A DNA stretch of 7,080 bases. Origin: Sva-25 sp037385685. GTDB lineage: Bacteria > Pseudomonadota > Gammaproteobacteria > Chromatiales > Chromatiaceae. The position numbers and the translations under genes are program-made. Positions 1 to 6,459 of the stretch are shown here, in pieces (positions within the stretch are counted from its first letter, which is position 1; each line of letters opens with the position of its first letter). Below the pieces are notes generated by a model. That model was not told where the DNA came from, ran no database searches, and worked only from the letters and a program-made list of their open reading frames with translations. The DNA lies in assembly GCA_037385685.1 (NCBI GenBank), contig JARRMW010000102.1:1-7080 (forward strand), written 5' to 3'.

Positions 1-171
1 ACTGACTATGAAGCGCACTACTGGCTATTCTCGACCGACGAATGCCACGAGCACTTTGACTACCTCGCTTACTTCCAAAATATCACACTGAGGTTGAAAA
101 TCGGAGAGGTCGACGTCTTGTTTCCGCATGTAACGTCAAACGTGGTCAAGCGGCAAACACCAGCTTATTAA
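1..171 (+). CDS. C-terminal end of an unrecognised protein (partial)
   Basis: The frame beginning at base 1 is open for 56 codons and ends with TAA at 169-171; its start lies outside the window. The peptide begins TDYEAHYWLFSTDE and ends VVKRQTPAY. It is rich in aromatic residues, Glu, Asp and His, with no membrane segment, Cys cluster or repeat. I recognise no family. An open frame that runs in from the edge and stops about 45 bases before the presumed IS1595-type left end fits a real gene tail. The IS may have inserted just downstream of it, or the reading may be chance, because 56 codons is short. Confidence 0.45.
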   Translation, partial: TDYEAHYWLFSTDECHEHFDYLAYFQNITLRLKIGEVDVLFPHVTSNVVKRQTPAY

Positions 172-230
172 TGGGAAAAGGCTCTTTGATGGATTCCGGG
201 TTGGTGCATTTTCAGGGGTATTGCGCATCG

Positions 231-250
231 TAGACGGCCCCTAGACGGCC
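231..250. repeat. Tandem 9-bp direct repeat near the IS1595-type left end
   Basis: TAGACGGCC occurs at 231-239 and again at 242-250, with CC between. It follows GGGGTATTGCGCATCG at 215-230, which I take as the likely outer end of the IS1595-type element. Subterminal repeats of this kind often bind transposase. No inverted copy of this end exists elsewhere in the window, so the end assignment is inferred. Confidence 0.4.
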
Positions 251-267
251 GCCGACGTTGTCTGTAG

Positions 268-297
268 GCGCTCCTGGGAGATCCCACCCAGGAGCGC
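268..297. repeat. Perfect 11-bp hairpin upstream of the IS1595-type transposase
   Basis: GCGCTCCTGGG at 268-278 is exactly complementary to CCCAGGAGCGC at 287-297, with an 8-base loop AGATCCCA. It lies 36 bases before the ATG of the degraded transposase. No T-run follows on the + strand, so it is not a typical intrinsic terminator in that direction. In the IS leader it could limit read-through transcription or translation into the transposase. That role is inferred. Confidence 0.55.
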
Positions 298-333
298 GCG
301 GCATGAAAACAAGGGCGGAACGCCTCGCACGAG

Positions 334-622
334 ATGCTGGACATTCGGGCACTGATCCATGACGCTAAGTGGTTCGAGAGCGTTCTTAGCGACGCTGGCC
401 CCACGGCGTGAGGTGTGCGCACTGCGGCGCCGAGGCGGTGGTGAAACACGGTCGGGACGAGATTCAACCGCAGCGTCAGCGCTATCATTGTCGAAGGTGC
501 GGGCGGTATTTTGATTACCTAACGGGGACGATCTTCGAAGGGCATCATCAGCCACTGGCGGTGTGGATGCTGTGCCTGTATTTCATGGGGCTTAACCTGT
601 CCAATTGCCAGCTCGCCCATGA
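334..622 (+). pseudogene. IS1595-type transposase, N-terminal remnant with a frameshift
   Basis: An ATG at 334 opens MLDIRALIHDAKWFESVL, the usual start of IS1595/ISXO2-like transposases. This frame stops at 409-411. The family sequence resumes in another frame from about 390 as RRWPHGVRCAHCG, so a small indel lies near 385-395. A four-Cys zinc ribbon follows (CAHC, then CRRC), then DYLTGTIFEGHHQPL and a helical stretch WMLCLYFMGLNLSNCQLAHE. Family resemblance ends at about 622. Full members run to around 300 residues with a DDE-type catalytic core, which is absent here. A GTG at 408 could start a 91-codon product, but its last 20 residues come from unrelated sequence. The remnant interrupts the gene whose tail begins at 623. 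Family assignment rests on recognised motifs; function is lost. Confidence 0.75.
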
Positions 623-766
623 GCCGAATTTCCTTATCACGAATTCCCTTACCAAAGGTTCAGTACTCCCCTGCTGCCGGTGACGGAACAAACACCTACG
701 CTGGCGACGGCGGGGCGGAAAGTCTGCCGGTTTTGCGAGCCGCTTCTTGCAGACGACGCTTCATGA
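623..766 (+). pseudogene. C-terminal tail of a truncated gene with a CxxC motif, coupled to the protease gene
   Basis: This frame is open from 623 to TGA at 764-766 (47 sense codons). It opens AEFPYHEFPYQRF and ends KVCRFCEPLLADDAS. A 15-base direct repeat (626-639 and 641-654) encodes EFPYH then EFPYQ. Its differences fall at third codon positions (TTT/TTC, TAT/TAC, CAC/CAA), two of them silent, which supports this frame as coding. The stop overlaps an ATG at 763 as ATGA, the usual sign of translational coupling to the protease frame. The CRFC motif suggests half of a metal site. The upstream part was lost at the IS1595-type junction. I recognise no family. A GTG at 680 could also start a 28-codon ORF on its own, but no ribosome binding site precedes it. 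Confidence 0.45.
626..654. repeat. Imperfect tandem repeat, period 15
   Basis: GAATTTCCTTATCA (626-639) and GAATTCCCTTACCA (641-654) match at 12 of 14 positions. It sits exactly where transposase similarity ends and the CxxC tail begins. The differences are at third codon positions in the frame of that tail. Confidence 0.55.
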
Positions 767-1541
767 CGTCCACTTTGGAACTTCAGGAATTGATGAGGAG
801 AACGACCTGCTCGCTTCCCGATTCCTCCACCTGGGGAGTGTTCTCGCAAGGGCGGTCGGCCGGGTCCTGATACGGCGCGGCCGTAGCGTGGCTGGTTACG
901 GCACGGGTTTCCTCATCTCGCCGCGGCTGCTGATGACGAACAACCACGTGCTCCCGAACTCCACCACCGCCTCGCGATCGTCCATCGAGTTCGACTACTA
1001 CGAGCGCGCCGACGGCACCACCAGCCCAACACTGATTTTCGACTTCGACCCGGAGTCCTTCTTTATCACAGACGACGATCTGGATTTCGCCATTGTCGGC
1101 GTCAAGGTCAGCTCCCGTTGGGGCACGCCTTTGGCGGACCGCGGCTGGATCCCGTTAGTCGCCGAATCCGGCAAGGCGCTGATCGGGGAGCCTGTGAATG
1201 TGATCCAGCATCCTGGCGGGGACCCGCAGCAGATCGCTATCCGCAACAACGAAGTCTCGGACATCGTCGATGACTTCCTTCACTACAAGGCCGACACCCA
1301 ACGGGGTTCGTCTGGGTCCTGCGTACTCAATATGCAATGGGAGCTGGCTGCACTTCATCACGCTGGCGTACCGAAGCGCGATAACGAGGACCGGATCCTC
1401 CTCCATGACGGCAGCCCCTGGGACGGCGGAAGCCAAACTGCCGATCAGATCGCCTGGATCGCCAACGAGGGGGTCCGCATCAGTTCGATCGTGCGCTTCG
1501 TCCGCGATACCCTCGGCGAGGAAGAGAGTGTCGAGCGGTAG
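747..1541 (+). CDS. Trypsin-like serine protease domain protein (former N-terminal half of a protease-hydrolase fusion)
   Basis: Counting from a TTG at 747 gives 264 residues. A chymotrypsin-fold protease is clear: GTGFLISPRLLMTNNHVL carries catalytic His67, DDDLDFAIVGV carries Asp113, and QRGSSGSCVL carries Ser189. Between them lies VNVIQHPGGDP, typical of bacterial trypsin-like peptidases. No signal peptide or membrane segment is seen, so it is probably cytoplasmic. The TTG has no ribosome binding site. A better start is ATG 763, coupled to the preceding stop (ATGA). It gives MTSTLELQELM in the +1 frame and would join this frame near 780-800, implying a 5' indel. The gene ends at TAG 1539-1541, but the same frame stays open to the SGNH domain, so the TAG may be a nonsense mutation. 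Such protease domains often sit in multi-domain effector proteins of conflict or signalling loci. The target is unknown. Confidence 0.85.
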   Translation: MQTTLHDVHFGTSGIDEENDLLASRFLHLGSVLARAVGRVLIRRGRSVAGYGTGFLISPRLLMTNNHVLPNSTTASRSSIEFDYYERADGTTSPTLIFDFDPESFFITDDDLDFAIVGVKVSSRWGTPLADRGWIPLVAESGKALIGEPVNVIQHPGGDPQQIAIRNNEVSDIVDDFLHYKADTQRGSSGSCVLNMQWELAALHHAGVPKRDNEDRILLHDGSPWDGGSQTADQIAWIANEGVRISSIVRFVRDTLGEEESVER

Positions 1542-1703
1542 CTATTCGATCAATGCTTCCATCAACCACCGTTTCCCCCGCCTCCATGCCTGGAGGCCCC
1601 TGCGACGCCCGGTTGGCGTACGGCGACTGAAGCGGAACGGCCAGGGGTTGAGCCGTCGGCAAGGCCGGCGCCACTGACAACTTACGACATCGACGACACG
1701 ACC
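1542..1703 (+). other. Open, proline-rich in-frame linker between protease and hydrolase domains
   Basis: After TAG 1539-1541 the frame continues for 54 codons without a stop straight into the hydrolase. It contains QPPFPPPP and many Ala, Pro and Glu, as expected of an interdomain linker. It has no ATG or GTG in frame and no convincing ribosome binding site, so an independent hydrolase start is poorly supported. This favours one ancestral ORF broken by a stop codon. Confidence 0.5.
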
Positions 1704-2132
1704 TTGGACCGGCTAACCCCCGAGGAGGTAGCCCGGATCATCGCCGAAACGGAAGACGCTGCTCTGGAGATCACCAGGGAGGCCGCTGCTCCGGGCGAGG
1801 TGATAGTGGCCGAGGGCGACTCCTGGTTCGACTACTCGGTCGCCGGGCTCGATATCATGGACAACCTGCGGCGCTTCTTTGGTTATCGCATTCACAACGT
1901 CGCCGAGGCTGGCGACACCCTGGATAACATGGCCTGGGGTACCGAGTTCCGTCGGCGCGGATGGGTCCGCCGCCGCCCGCCGCTCGAGGAGACGCTGGAC
2001 GCCGTGCAGCAGTATAGGCCGCGGGTAGTGCTGCTCTCAGTGGGCGGTAACGACGTGGCAGGCGACGAGTTCAGCAGCTATAGATCTTCAGAAAAAGATT
2101 CTGTTTTGCAGGTGATTGTACCCATGAATTAA
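1704..2132 (+). pseudogene. SGNH/GDSL-type hydrolase domain, cut by IS630 insertion
   Basis: Counting from TTG 1704, block I reads VIVAEGDSWFDY with nucleophile Ser40. Block II is RIHNVAEAGDTL with Gly70, and block III is VVLLSVGGNDVAGDEF with Asn116. These are the S, G and N positions of SGNH hydrolases, which act as esterases or lipases on varied substrates. Block V, with the Asp and His of the triad, is missing. Native sequence ends near 2078, and the last residues to TAA 2130-2132 are encoded by the IS630 left end. Residues 5-29 form a charged helix leading in. TTG has no ribosome binding site, and the frame joins the protease upstream through an open linker. It is therefore best read as the C-terminal half of a fusion. 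Without block V it should be inactive. Confidence 0.75.
2081..2103 (+). repeat. Left terminal inverted repeat of the first IS630 element
   Basis: It pairs with 3289-3311 in reverse complement, 19 of 23 identical, including the run TTCAGAAAAA. It replaces the end of the hydrolase coding sequence. Confidence 0.75.
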
Positions 2133-2161
2133 GGTACGGCTAGACAACGTCGGTTCATCGC

Positions 2162-2192
2162 CCTACAGTGGCATGGGTTTTCATGCTGTAGG
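2162..2192 (+). promoter_or_regulatory. Hairpin overlapping the ribosome binding site of the first IS630 transposase
   Basis: CCTACA (2162-2167) pairs with TGTAGG (2187-2192), and GCAT (2171-2174) pairs with ATGC (2183-2186). There is a 3-base bulge GTG and an 8-base loop. The Shine-Dalgarno AGGAG at 2190-2194 is partly inside the stem, 9 bases before the GTG start at 2204. Similar structures in other IS elements hide the start site when transcription enters from outside. That role here is inferred. Confidence 0.5.
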
Positions 2193-2203
2193 AGCGCAAA
2201 GAC

Positions 2204-3271
2204 GTGTTGAGTTTCCATCTTGGGTTATCGAGCGAGCAACGCGCGGAATTGGAAGTCGAGCTCGAGAAGGCACGGCAGGCCGGGGATCTGGCGTGGGTGA
2301 ACCGCGTGTTGTCGATCCTGTTGTTCGCCGAAGGCCTGGTTGTCCGTGAGATTGCGCGCGTACTCCGGGCCAGCGGCGAAGCCGTACGCACGTGGTTCAA
2401 ACGCTACCTGGTCAACGGCGCGCGCGGATTGCGCGCGAAGAAGTCGCCGGGGCGCCCGCCGAAGTTGTGCAAGACCAAGCGCCGCCAGTTGGCCGAGCTC
2501 ATTGATCAGGGACCGGCCAAAGCGGGTTTCGCGGGTAACTGCTGGCGCAGCCCGATGATCCAACAGCTGATCCAGGAACGTTTCGGCGTCTTCTACAACG
2601 CTCGCTACATCAGCGAATTGCTCAAGTCCATGGGCTACTCCTACCAGAAAGCGCGGTTCGTCTCCGACCACCTGAACCCCGAGAAGCGCGCCGAGTGGTT
2701 GAGCCGCAGATGGCCGCAGATCTTGGAGCTTGTCCAGCGCAAGAACGCCTACTTGCTGTTTGGCGACGAAGCCTCCTTCCCGCAATGGGGGAGCCTCAGC
2801 TACACCTGGGCGAAGAAGGGCCAACAACCCACCATCGAGACTTCCGGCAAGCGCAAGGGCTACAAGGTGTTTGGCCTCATTGACTACTTCACCGGCCGCT
2901 TCTTCTTCAAGTGCCAGGAGGAGCGCCTCAACTCCGAGACCTATGCCGCGTACCTCAAAGAGGTGCTCAGCAAGACGGACAAGCACATCGTGCTGGTCCA
3001 GGATGGCGCTCGGTATCACACCAGCGCGCGGATGAAGGCGTTTTTCGAGGAGCACAAGCAGCGCCTGACCGTCTTCGATCTACCGTCTTACTCGCCCGAC
3101 TACAATCCCATTGAGAAGCTCTGGAAGAAAGTCAAAGAGACAGGAATCCACCTACACTACTTCCCCACCTTCGAGTCACTGAAGGAGAAGGTGCACGAAA
3201 CACTGTCGCTCTTCGAGAGCGCCAAGAAAGAGGTGCTCGCCCTATTCGAAATGTACCGAAAGACGGCGTAA
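2204..3271 (+). CDS. IS630-family transposase (355 aa)
   Basis: The protein cuts and joins the element ends at TA sites. Residues from about 20 to 80 form a helix-turn-helix region (VVREIARVLRASGEAVRTWFKRYL), followed by a second DNA-binding part with SPGRPPKL. The DDE core shows LLFGDEASF (Asp188), VLVQDGARYH (Asp267) and DYNPIEKLWKKVK (Glu304), spaced as in IS630 relatives. Length is normal for the family. GTG at 2204 is chosen because AGGAG lies 9 bases upstream and the next residues LSFHLGL lead directly into the helical region. The frame is intact with all catalytic residues present, so the element may be active. It lies alone inside its inverted repeats, and the hairpin over its ribosome binding site may keep expression low. 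Confidence 0.93.
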   Translation: MLSFHLGLSSEQRAELEVELEKARQAGDLAWVNRVLSILLFAEGLVVREIARVLRASGEAVRTWFKRYLVNGARGLRAKKSPGRPPKLCKTKRRQLAELIDQGPAKAGFAGNCWRSPMIQQLIQERFGVFYNARYISELLKSMGYSYQKARFVSDHLNPEKRAEWLSRRWPQILELVQRKNAYLLFGDEASFPQWGSLSYTWAKKGQQPTIETSGKRKGYKVFGLIDYFTGRFFFKCQEERLNSETYAAYLKEVLSKTDKHIVLVQDGARYHTSARMKAFFEEHKQRLTVFDLPSYSPDYNPIEKLWKKVKETGIHLHYFPTFESLKEKVHETLSLFESAKKEVLALFEMYRKTA

Positions 3272-3288
3272 GACATTGATTTAAATTC

Positions 3289-3311
3289 CAGAAGATTTTT
3301 CTGAAAAACTA
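3289..3311 (-). repeat. Right terminal inverted repeat of the first IS630 element
   Basis: Reverse complement of the left end at 2081-2103 with 19 of 23 matches. It starts 18 bases after the transposase stop and is followed by TA at 3312-3313. Confidence 0.75.
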
Positions 3312-3330
3312 TAGGTAAGTTCGTAAATAC

Positions 3331-3351
3331 ATTAATTTGTAGAAAATTAAT
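3331..3351. repeat. AT-rich 8-bp inverted repeat in the leader of the second IS630 element
   Basis: ATTAATTT (3331-3338) and AAATTAAT (3344-3351) are perfect complements around a 5-base spacer. It lies just inside the left end, in a leader of about 100 bases with no gene. It could be a subterminal transposase site or a weak hairpin; in such AT-rich DNA chance is possible. Confidence 0.35.
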
Positions 3352-3423
3352 TAGTAATAGAACGCACAAGCAACAAACAAAATAAATTAAAAAACAATTA
3401 TTAGGATTGCTATTTTATATTCC

Positions 3424-4449
3424 TTGATATATTTACCAACTATTGATACTATATCTATAATTTATAGAGATGGGAATCTAGCATCCTACTTAACCGAAGC
3501 CAAACGAAGTCGAGAGCGCACCGATGACGCAATTTTGCTCTTGTTCGGGGATCGCATGCGCTTCGAAGAAGTGGCGCGCATTTTGAGAGTGCATGTGAAT
3601 ACAATTCGCAACTGGGCCGATCATTGGCTCGCCGAGGGAAGCGACGGATTGTACGATTTGGAGGGACGCGGAGCGAAACCGATTTTCTCCCAGGAGGAGG
3701 AAAAGATCATTTTGGAATGTTTAGAAAAAGAACCGCGTTCGCTACGCAAAGTGGCCGCCATGGTGGAAAAACGCACGGGAAAGAAAGCGCATGTCGAGAC
3801 CTTTCGCAGGATTCTGAAAAAACTGGGTAAGGTATGGAAAAGACAAAGAAAAATACCAAAACGTCGGCCTGATCCCGAGGAATACGAACAGGCGAAGGCC
3901 GACGTGGAGGAGCTGAAGCAAATGGCTGGCGAAGGCGAGTTCGACCTTTATTATTTCGACGAATCGGGATTGAGCCTGGATCCTTGCGTGCCGTATGCGT
4001 GGCAGGATATCGGAAGATCCGGCACTTTGGGAATTCCCGCTTCCCGCTCGAAACGGATCAATCTTCTTGGTTTCATGAATTGGACAGGCACTGAGCTCAC
4101 GGCTTTCGAGCATGAGGGATCCGTGAATAGCGATGTGATTATTGATGTCATGGAAGAATTCTGCGAGAGCCTTGACAACCCCGCGGTCGTGGTGCTGGAT
4201 AATGCCTCGATTCATAAGAGCGAGGCGGTGACGGCAAAAATGGAAAACTGGGAACGTCGAGGGTTGACGCTCTACTTTATTTCCCCGTATTCGCCGGAGT
4301 TGAATTTGATTGAAATTTTGTGGAGGAAAATCAAATACGAATGGATCCCCAATTCGGCCTATGAAGGCATGGCCTTTCTAAGAGCGGCTATTAGCGATAT
4401 CCTTGATTCATTCGGCTCGGATGATTACAGAATTCAATTTTCAAATTAA
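3424..4449 (+). CDS. IS630-family transposase, second type (341 aa)
   Basis: This is a DDE transposase of the IS630/Tc1-mariner group. It has an N-terminal helix-turn-helix (MRFEEVARILRVHVNTIRNW), a second DNA-binding region with EGRGAKPIFS, and a basic stretch around KRQRKIPKRRP. The catalytic core shows LYYFDESGLSL (Asp179), VVVLDNASIHKS (Asp259) and PELNLIEILWRKIKYEW (Glu297). Apart from the shared fold it shows little identity to the first IS630 transposase. Its DNA is visibly less GC-rich, so it came from another source. The start is uncertain: TTG 3424 is the only common start near the conserved N-terminus, the frame is open back to 3391, and no strong ribosome binding site is visible. 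The frame and catalytic residues are intact. Confidence 0.9.
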   Translation: MIYLPTIDTISIIYRDGNLASYLTEAKRSRERTDDAILLLFGDRMRFEEVARILRVHVNTIRNWADHWLAEGSDGLYDLEGRGAKPIFSQEEEKIILECLEKEPRSLRKVAAMVEKRTGKKAHVETFRRILKKLGKVWKRQRKIPKRRPDPEEYEQAKADVEELKQMAGEGEFDLYYFDESGLSLDPCVPYAWQDIGRSGTLGIPASRSKRINLLGFMNWTGTELTAFEHEGSVNSDVIIDVMEEFCESLDNPAVVVLDNASIHKSEAVTAKMENWERRGLTLYFISPYSPELNLIEILWRKIKYEWIPNSAYEGMAFLRAAISDILDSFGSDDYRIQFSN

Positions 4450-4481
4450 TATTTACAATTTTTTATATTGATGCACTTATC

Positions 4482-5156
4482 GTGTCAAGTTAAACCCAGG
4501 TCCTTGGGATCGGAACGGAAGCCGTGAAATTGGATACTGTTACCCAGTGGGTGCGGGCTAGGGCCCAATTCCCACGAGAGGAGGTGAGCCGCCGAATCTG
4601 TAGCGAACCTGCGTGCATATCCGCAAGGGTGTGTATGAAGCCAGGTGTAGCGAGTGCGCAGGCCGCGTGACTGAGTCCCGAAAAGGTATGGTTGTGGTCC
4701 ATGGGGATAACCGGGCGCAAGCCCGGGAAAGCCGACGGTTTCAACACGCCGGAAGGCTGTGGTCCTCGGAGCGCTAGGGCGAGCGAAGAGGACACCACCG
4801 GGATCGACGAGCGGGGCATGTGCATACAGGGGTAGCCTGGGAACTTGAGAGGACCGTCATCTCCTTGTGGAGAGACCCGGTGAGGCACGCCGGGAAAGAG
4901 CAGGGCCAGGCGCTGTCAGGGGCATCCTCGCACCCGGACAGCGAGCCCGAGAGGGGACACGAACCCAAGCGAGCGAGCACAAGGTATCGGGAAGCGAGCT
5001 TGAGGCGAAGCGACCCGAGAGGGAGAAACGGTAGTCTTAGCCGAGCATAGTACCGATGGCTGAAAGCAGGAGAAGCCGAGAAGGCGGGGAACCGAGACCC
5101 AAGGGACCCGCTGGAGGGAAGGCGAAGCCGGGCATAACGCATTGCCGGGGGGGAAG
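4482..5156 (+). ncRNA. Group II intron ribozyme, 5' domains (I to early IV)
   Basis: No gene is supported here; the open frames in both strands have no recognisable content. The sequence is GC-rich and full of short complementary stems, for example CCGGGC-GCAA-GCCCGG at 4711-4726, a perfect 6-bp stem with a GNRA tetraloop typical of intron tertiary contacts. CATAGTAC at 5046-5053 is repeated in the second intron-like region at 7055-7062. The segment leads into the RT ORF, with GGGGGGGAAG directly before ATG 5157. Domain borders cannot be set by eye. Confidence 0.7.
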
Positions 5157-6400
5157 ATGAGCGGCACGCAGAGGTCAATCCTCATCTCAACACAACTTCG
5201 GCAAATCGCAGAGCAAGCGATCGCACATCCGGATCGGGTCTTCACCAGCCTGATCCACCGCATGGATTTCGATTTCCTTCGCGAGGCCTTCTACGAGCTG
5301 CGCCGAGACGGTGCACCTGGGCTGAGTGGAGTCACCGTAAAGGACTACGAGAAGGACTTGGAGGTCAACCTGAGGGACCTGCACGAGCGGCTGAGAACGC
5401 GGACCTACGTGGCACCGCCGATCAAGCGCGTGTGGATCGACAAGGACAACGGAAAGAAACGCCCGATCGGGCTCACGGAAATCGAGGACAAGATCGTCCA
5501 GAAAGCGGTATCGATGTTGATGGGGGCGGTATTCGAACAGGACTTCCTGCCGATCTCCTATGGCTTTCGGGAAGGGCGCAACGCCCATGACGCCCTCGCG
5601 TATCTCCGCGAGCAGTGCATGACGCACGGCATTCGATGGATCTATGACGCAATGATGGTGGAATCCTGCGGCTGATCGGCAAGTGGTTGAATGCCGGAAT
5701 CATGGAAGGAGAAGACATCAGCTACAGCGACAAAGGAACGCCACAAGGCGGTGTCATCAGCCCCCTGCTGGCGAATATCTATCTCCACTATGTACTGGAT
5801 GAGTGGTTCGAGACCGAGGTCAAGCCCCGGATGCGCGGGCATTGTGTCCTGGTGCGGTTTGCCGACGACTTCGTCATCGGCTTTCAGCGCGAGGACGACG
5901 CACGGCGCGTCCTGGAAGTCTTGCCAAAGCGCTTCGGCCAATACGGTCTTGAGCTCCATCCAGAGAAGAGCCGCCTCCTCGACTTCAGCAGGCCCGCACG
6001 AACCCAAACGAGCGGGCAGGGAGCCAACACGTTCGACTTTGTCGGATTCACCCACTACTGGGCGAGGTCGAGGCGGGGATTTTGGGTCATCAAGCGCAAG
6101 ACGGCACGCAAGAAGGTCAGGAAGACGATCCAAGGGATCTGGGAGTGGTGCCGCCGAAACCGGCACCGCCACGTCGAAGACCAGTACCGAGTGCTGTGCT
6201 CGAAGCTGCGCGGTCACTACCAATACTTTGGCGTGCGGGGCAACTCGCGCGCCATGGCCGTGGTGCAAGAGCGAGTACGCCGCGCTTGGCGCTACTGGCT
6301 CCACCGACGTGGTGGCAAGAACGCGATGCCCTGGGCGAAGTTTCAGGCATTGCTGGAGCGTATGCCGTTGCCTAGTCCCAAAATCCTCCACGCAGTCTGA
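5157..6400 (+). pseudogene. Group II intron reverse transcriptase/maturase, inactivated by internal deletion and frameshift
   Basis: ATG 5157 follows a G-rich ribosome binding site and opens MSGTQRSILISTQLRQIAEQ; the frame extends upstream only to a TTG at 5142. RT blocks visible in the first frame include LRRDGAPGLSGVTV, KKRPIGLTEIEDKIVQKAV and PISYGFREGRNAHDAL. It breaks off at RWIYDA near 5650. The next frame resumes with NDGGILRLIGKWLNAG (5651 on), then KGTPQGGVISPLLANIYLH, catalytic FADD (5858-5869), GFTHYW, and maturase motifs RGHYQYFGVRGN and WRYWLHRRGG to TGA 6398-6400. About 20-25 residues between are missing, including the FFD part of motif A with its catalytic Asp. Each half is otherwise well conserved, so the damage looks recent. 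No C-terminal HNH endonuclease domain is present, as in several bacterial intron classes. The protein must be inactive as a reverse transcriptase. Confidence 0.88.
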
Positions 6401-6459
6401 TCGCTTGCGGGGTAGCGAAGTTATGTGTCAGGACGGGTGTTGCGATCCTGATAACCGAG

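Larger units (their letters stand above)
2081..3311 (+). mobile_element. IS630-family insertion sequence (first copy), complete
   Basis: The ends form imperfect terminal inverted repeats. The left end, 2081-2103, starts TAGATCTTCAGAAAAA. The right end, 3311 back to 3289, starts TAGTTTTTCAGAAAAA. They match at 19 of 23 positions. TA flanks at 2079-2080 and 3312-3313 fit the TA duplication of IS630/Tc1-mariner elements. Because both ends read CTATAG, the boundary can slide by 2 bp. Length is about 1.23 kb with one transposase gene. It interrupts the SGNH hydrolase domain. Confidence 0.8.
3318..4477 (+). mobile_element. IS630-family insertion sequence (second, unrelated copy)
   Basis: The transposase gene is flanked by AT-rich ends. 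AGTTCGTAAATACA at 3318-3331 and the reverse complement of 4464-4477 (AGTGCATCAATATA) match at 10 of 14 positions. TA at 3316-3317 and TA at 4478-4479 fit the IS630 target duplication. The boundaries are less certain than for the first copy because AT-rich DNA gives chance matches. The left flank between the two elements is just TAGG. The right flank is TC followed by the group II intron. Confidence 0.6.

Noticed and set aside
268..297. Hairpin as a Rho-independent terminator of the first gene
   Set aside because: The stem is strong but no T-run follows on the + strand; listed only as a hairpin.
1270..1677. Plus-strand ORF of 135 codons overlapping the protease end
   Set aside because: It overlaps a clear protease domain in another frame and has no recognisable motif; basic Arg/Ser-rich content is typical of a shadow frame.
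2105..2156. Possible promoter (TTGCAG or TTGTAC with downstream AT-rich bases) in the IS630 leader
   Set aside because: No -10 box with good sequence and 16-18 base spacing could be found, so it is not listed as a feature.
2225..3055. Long open frame of 276 codons on the minus strand
   Set aside because: It lies antisense to the intact IS630 transposase in GC-rich DNA, has low-complexity Leu/Ala/Val content and no recognisable motif; it is a shadow of the real gene.
3742..4215. Minus-strand ORF of 157 codons inside the second IS630
   Set aside because: Antisense to an intact transposase with all catalytic residues; no motif of its own.
4490..5178. Minus-strand open frames of about 130 codons in the intron 5' region
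   Set aside because: Such frames are common artefacts in structured group II intron RNA; the translations are rich in Pro, Ser, Leu and Arg, with no domain.
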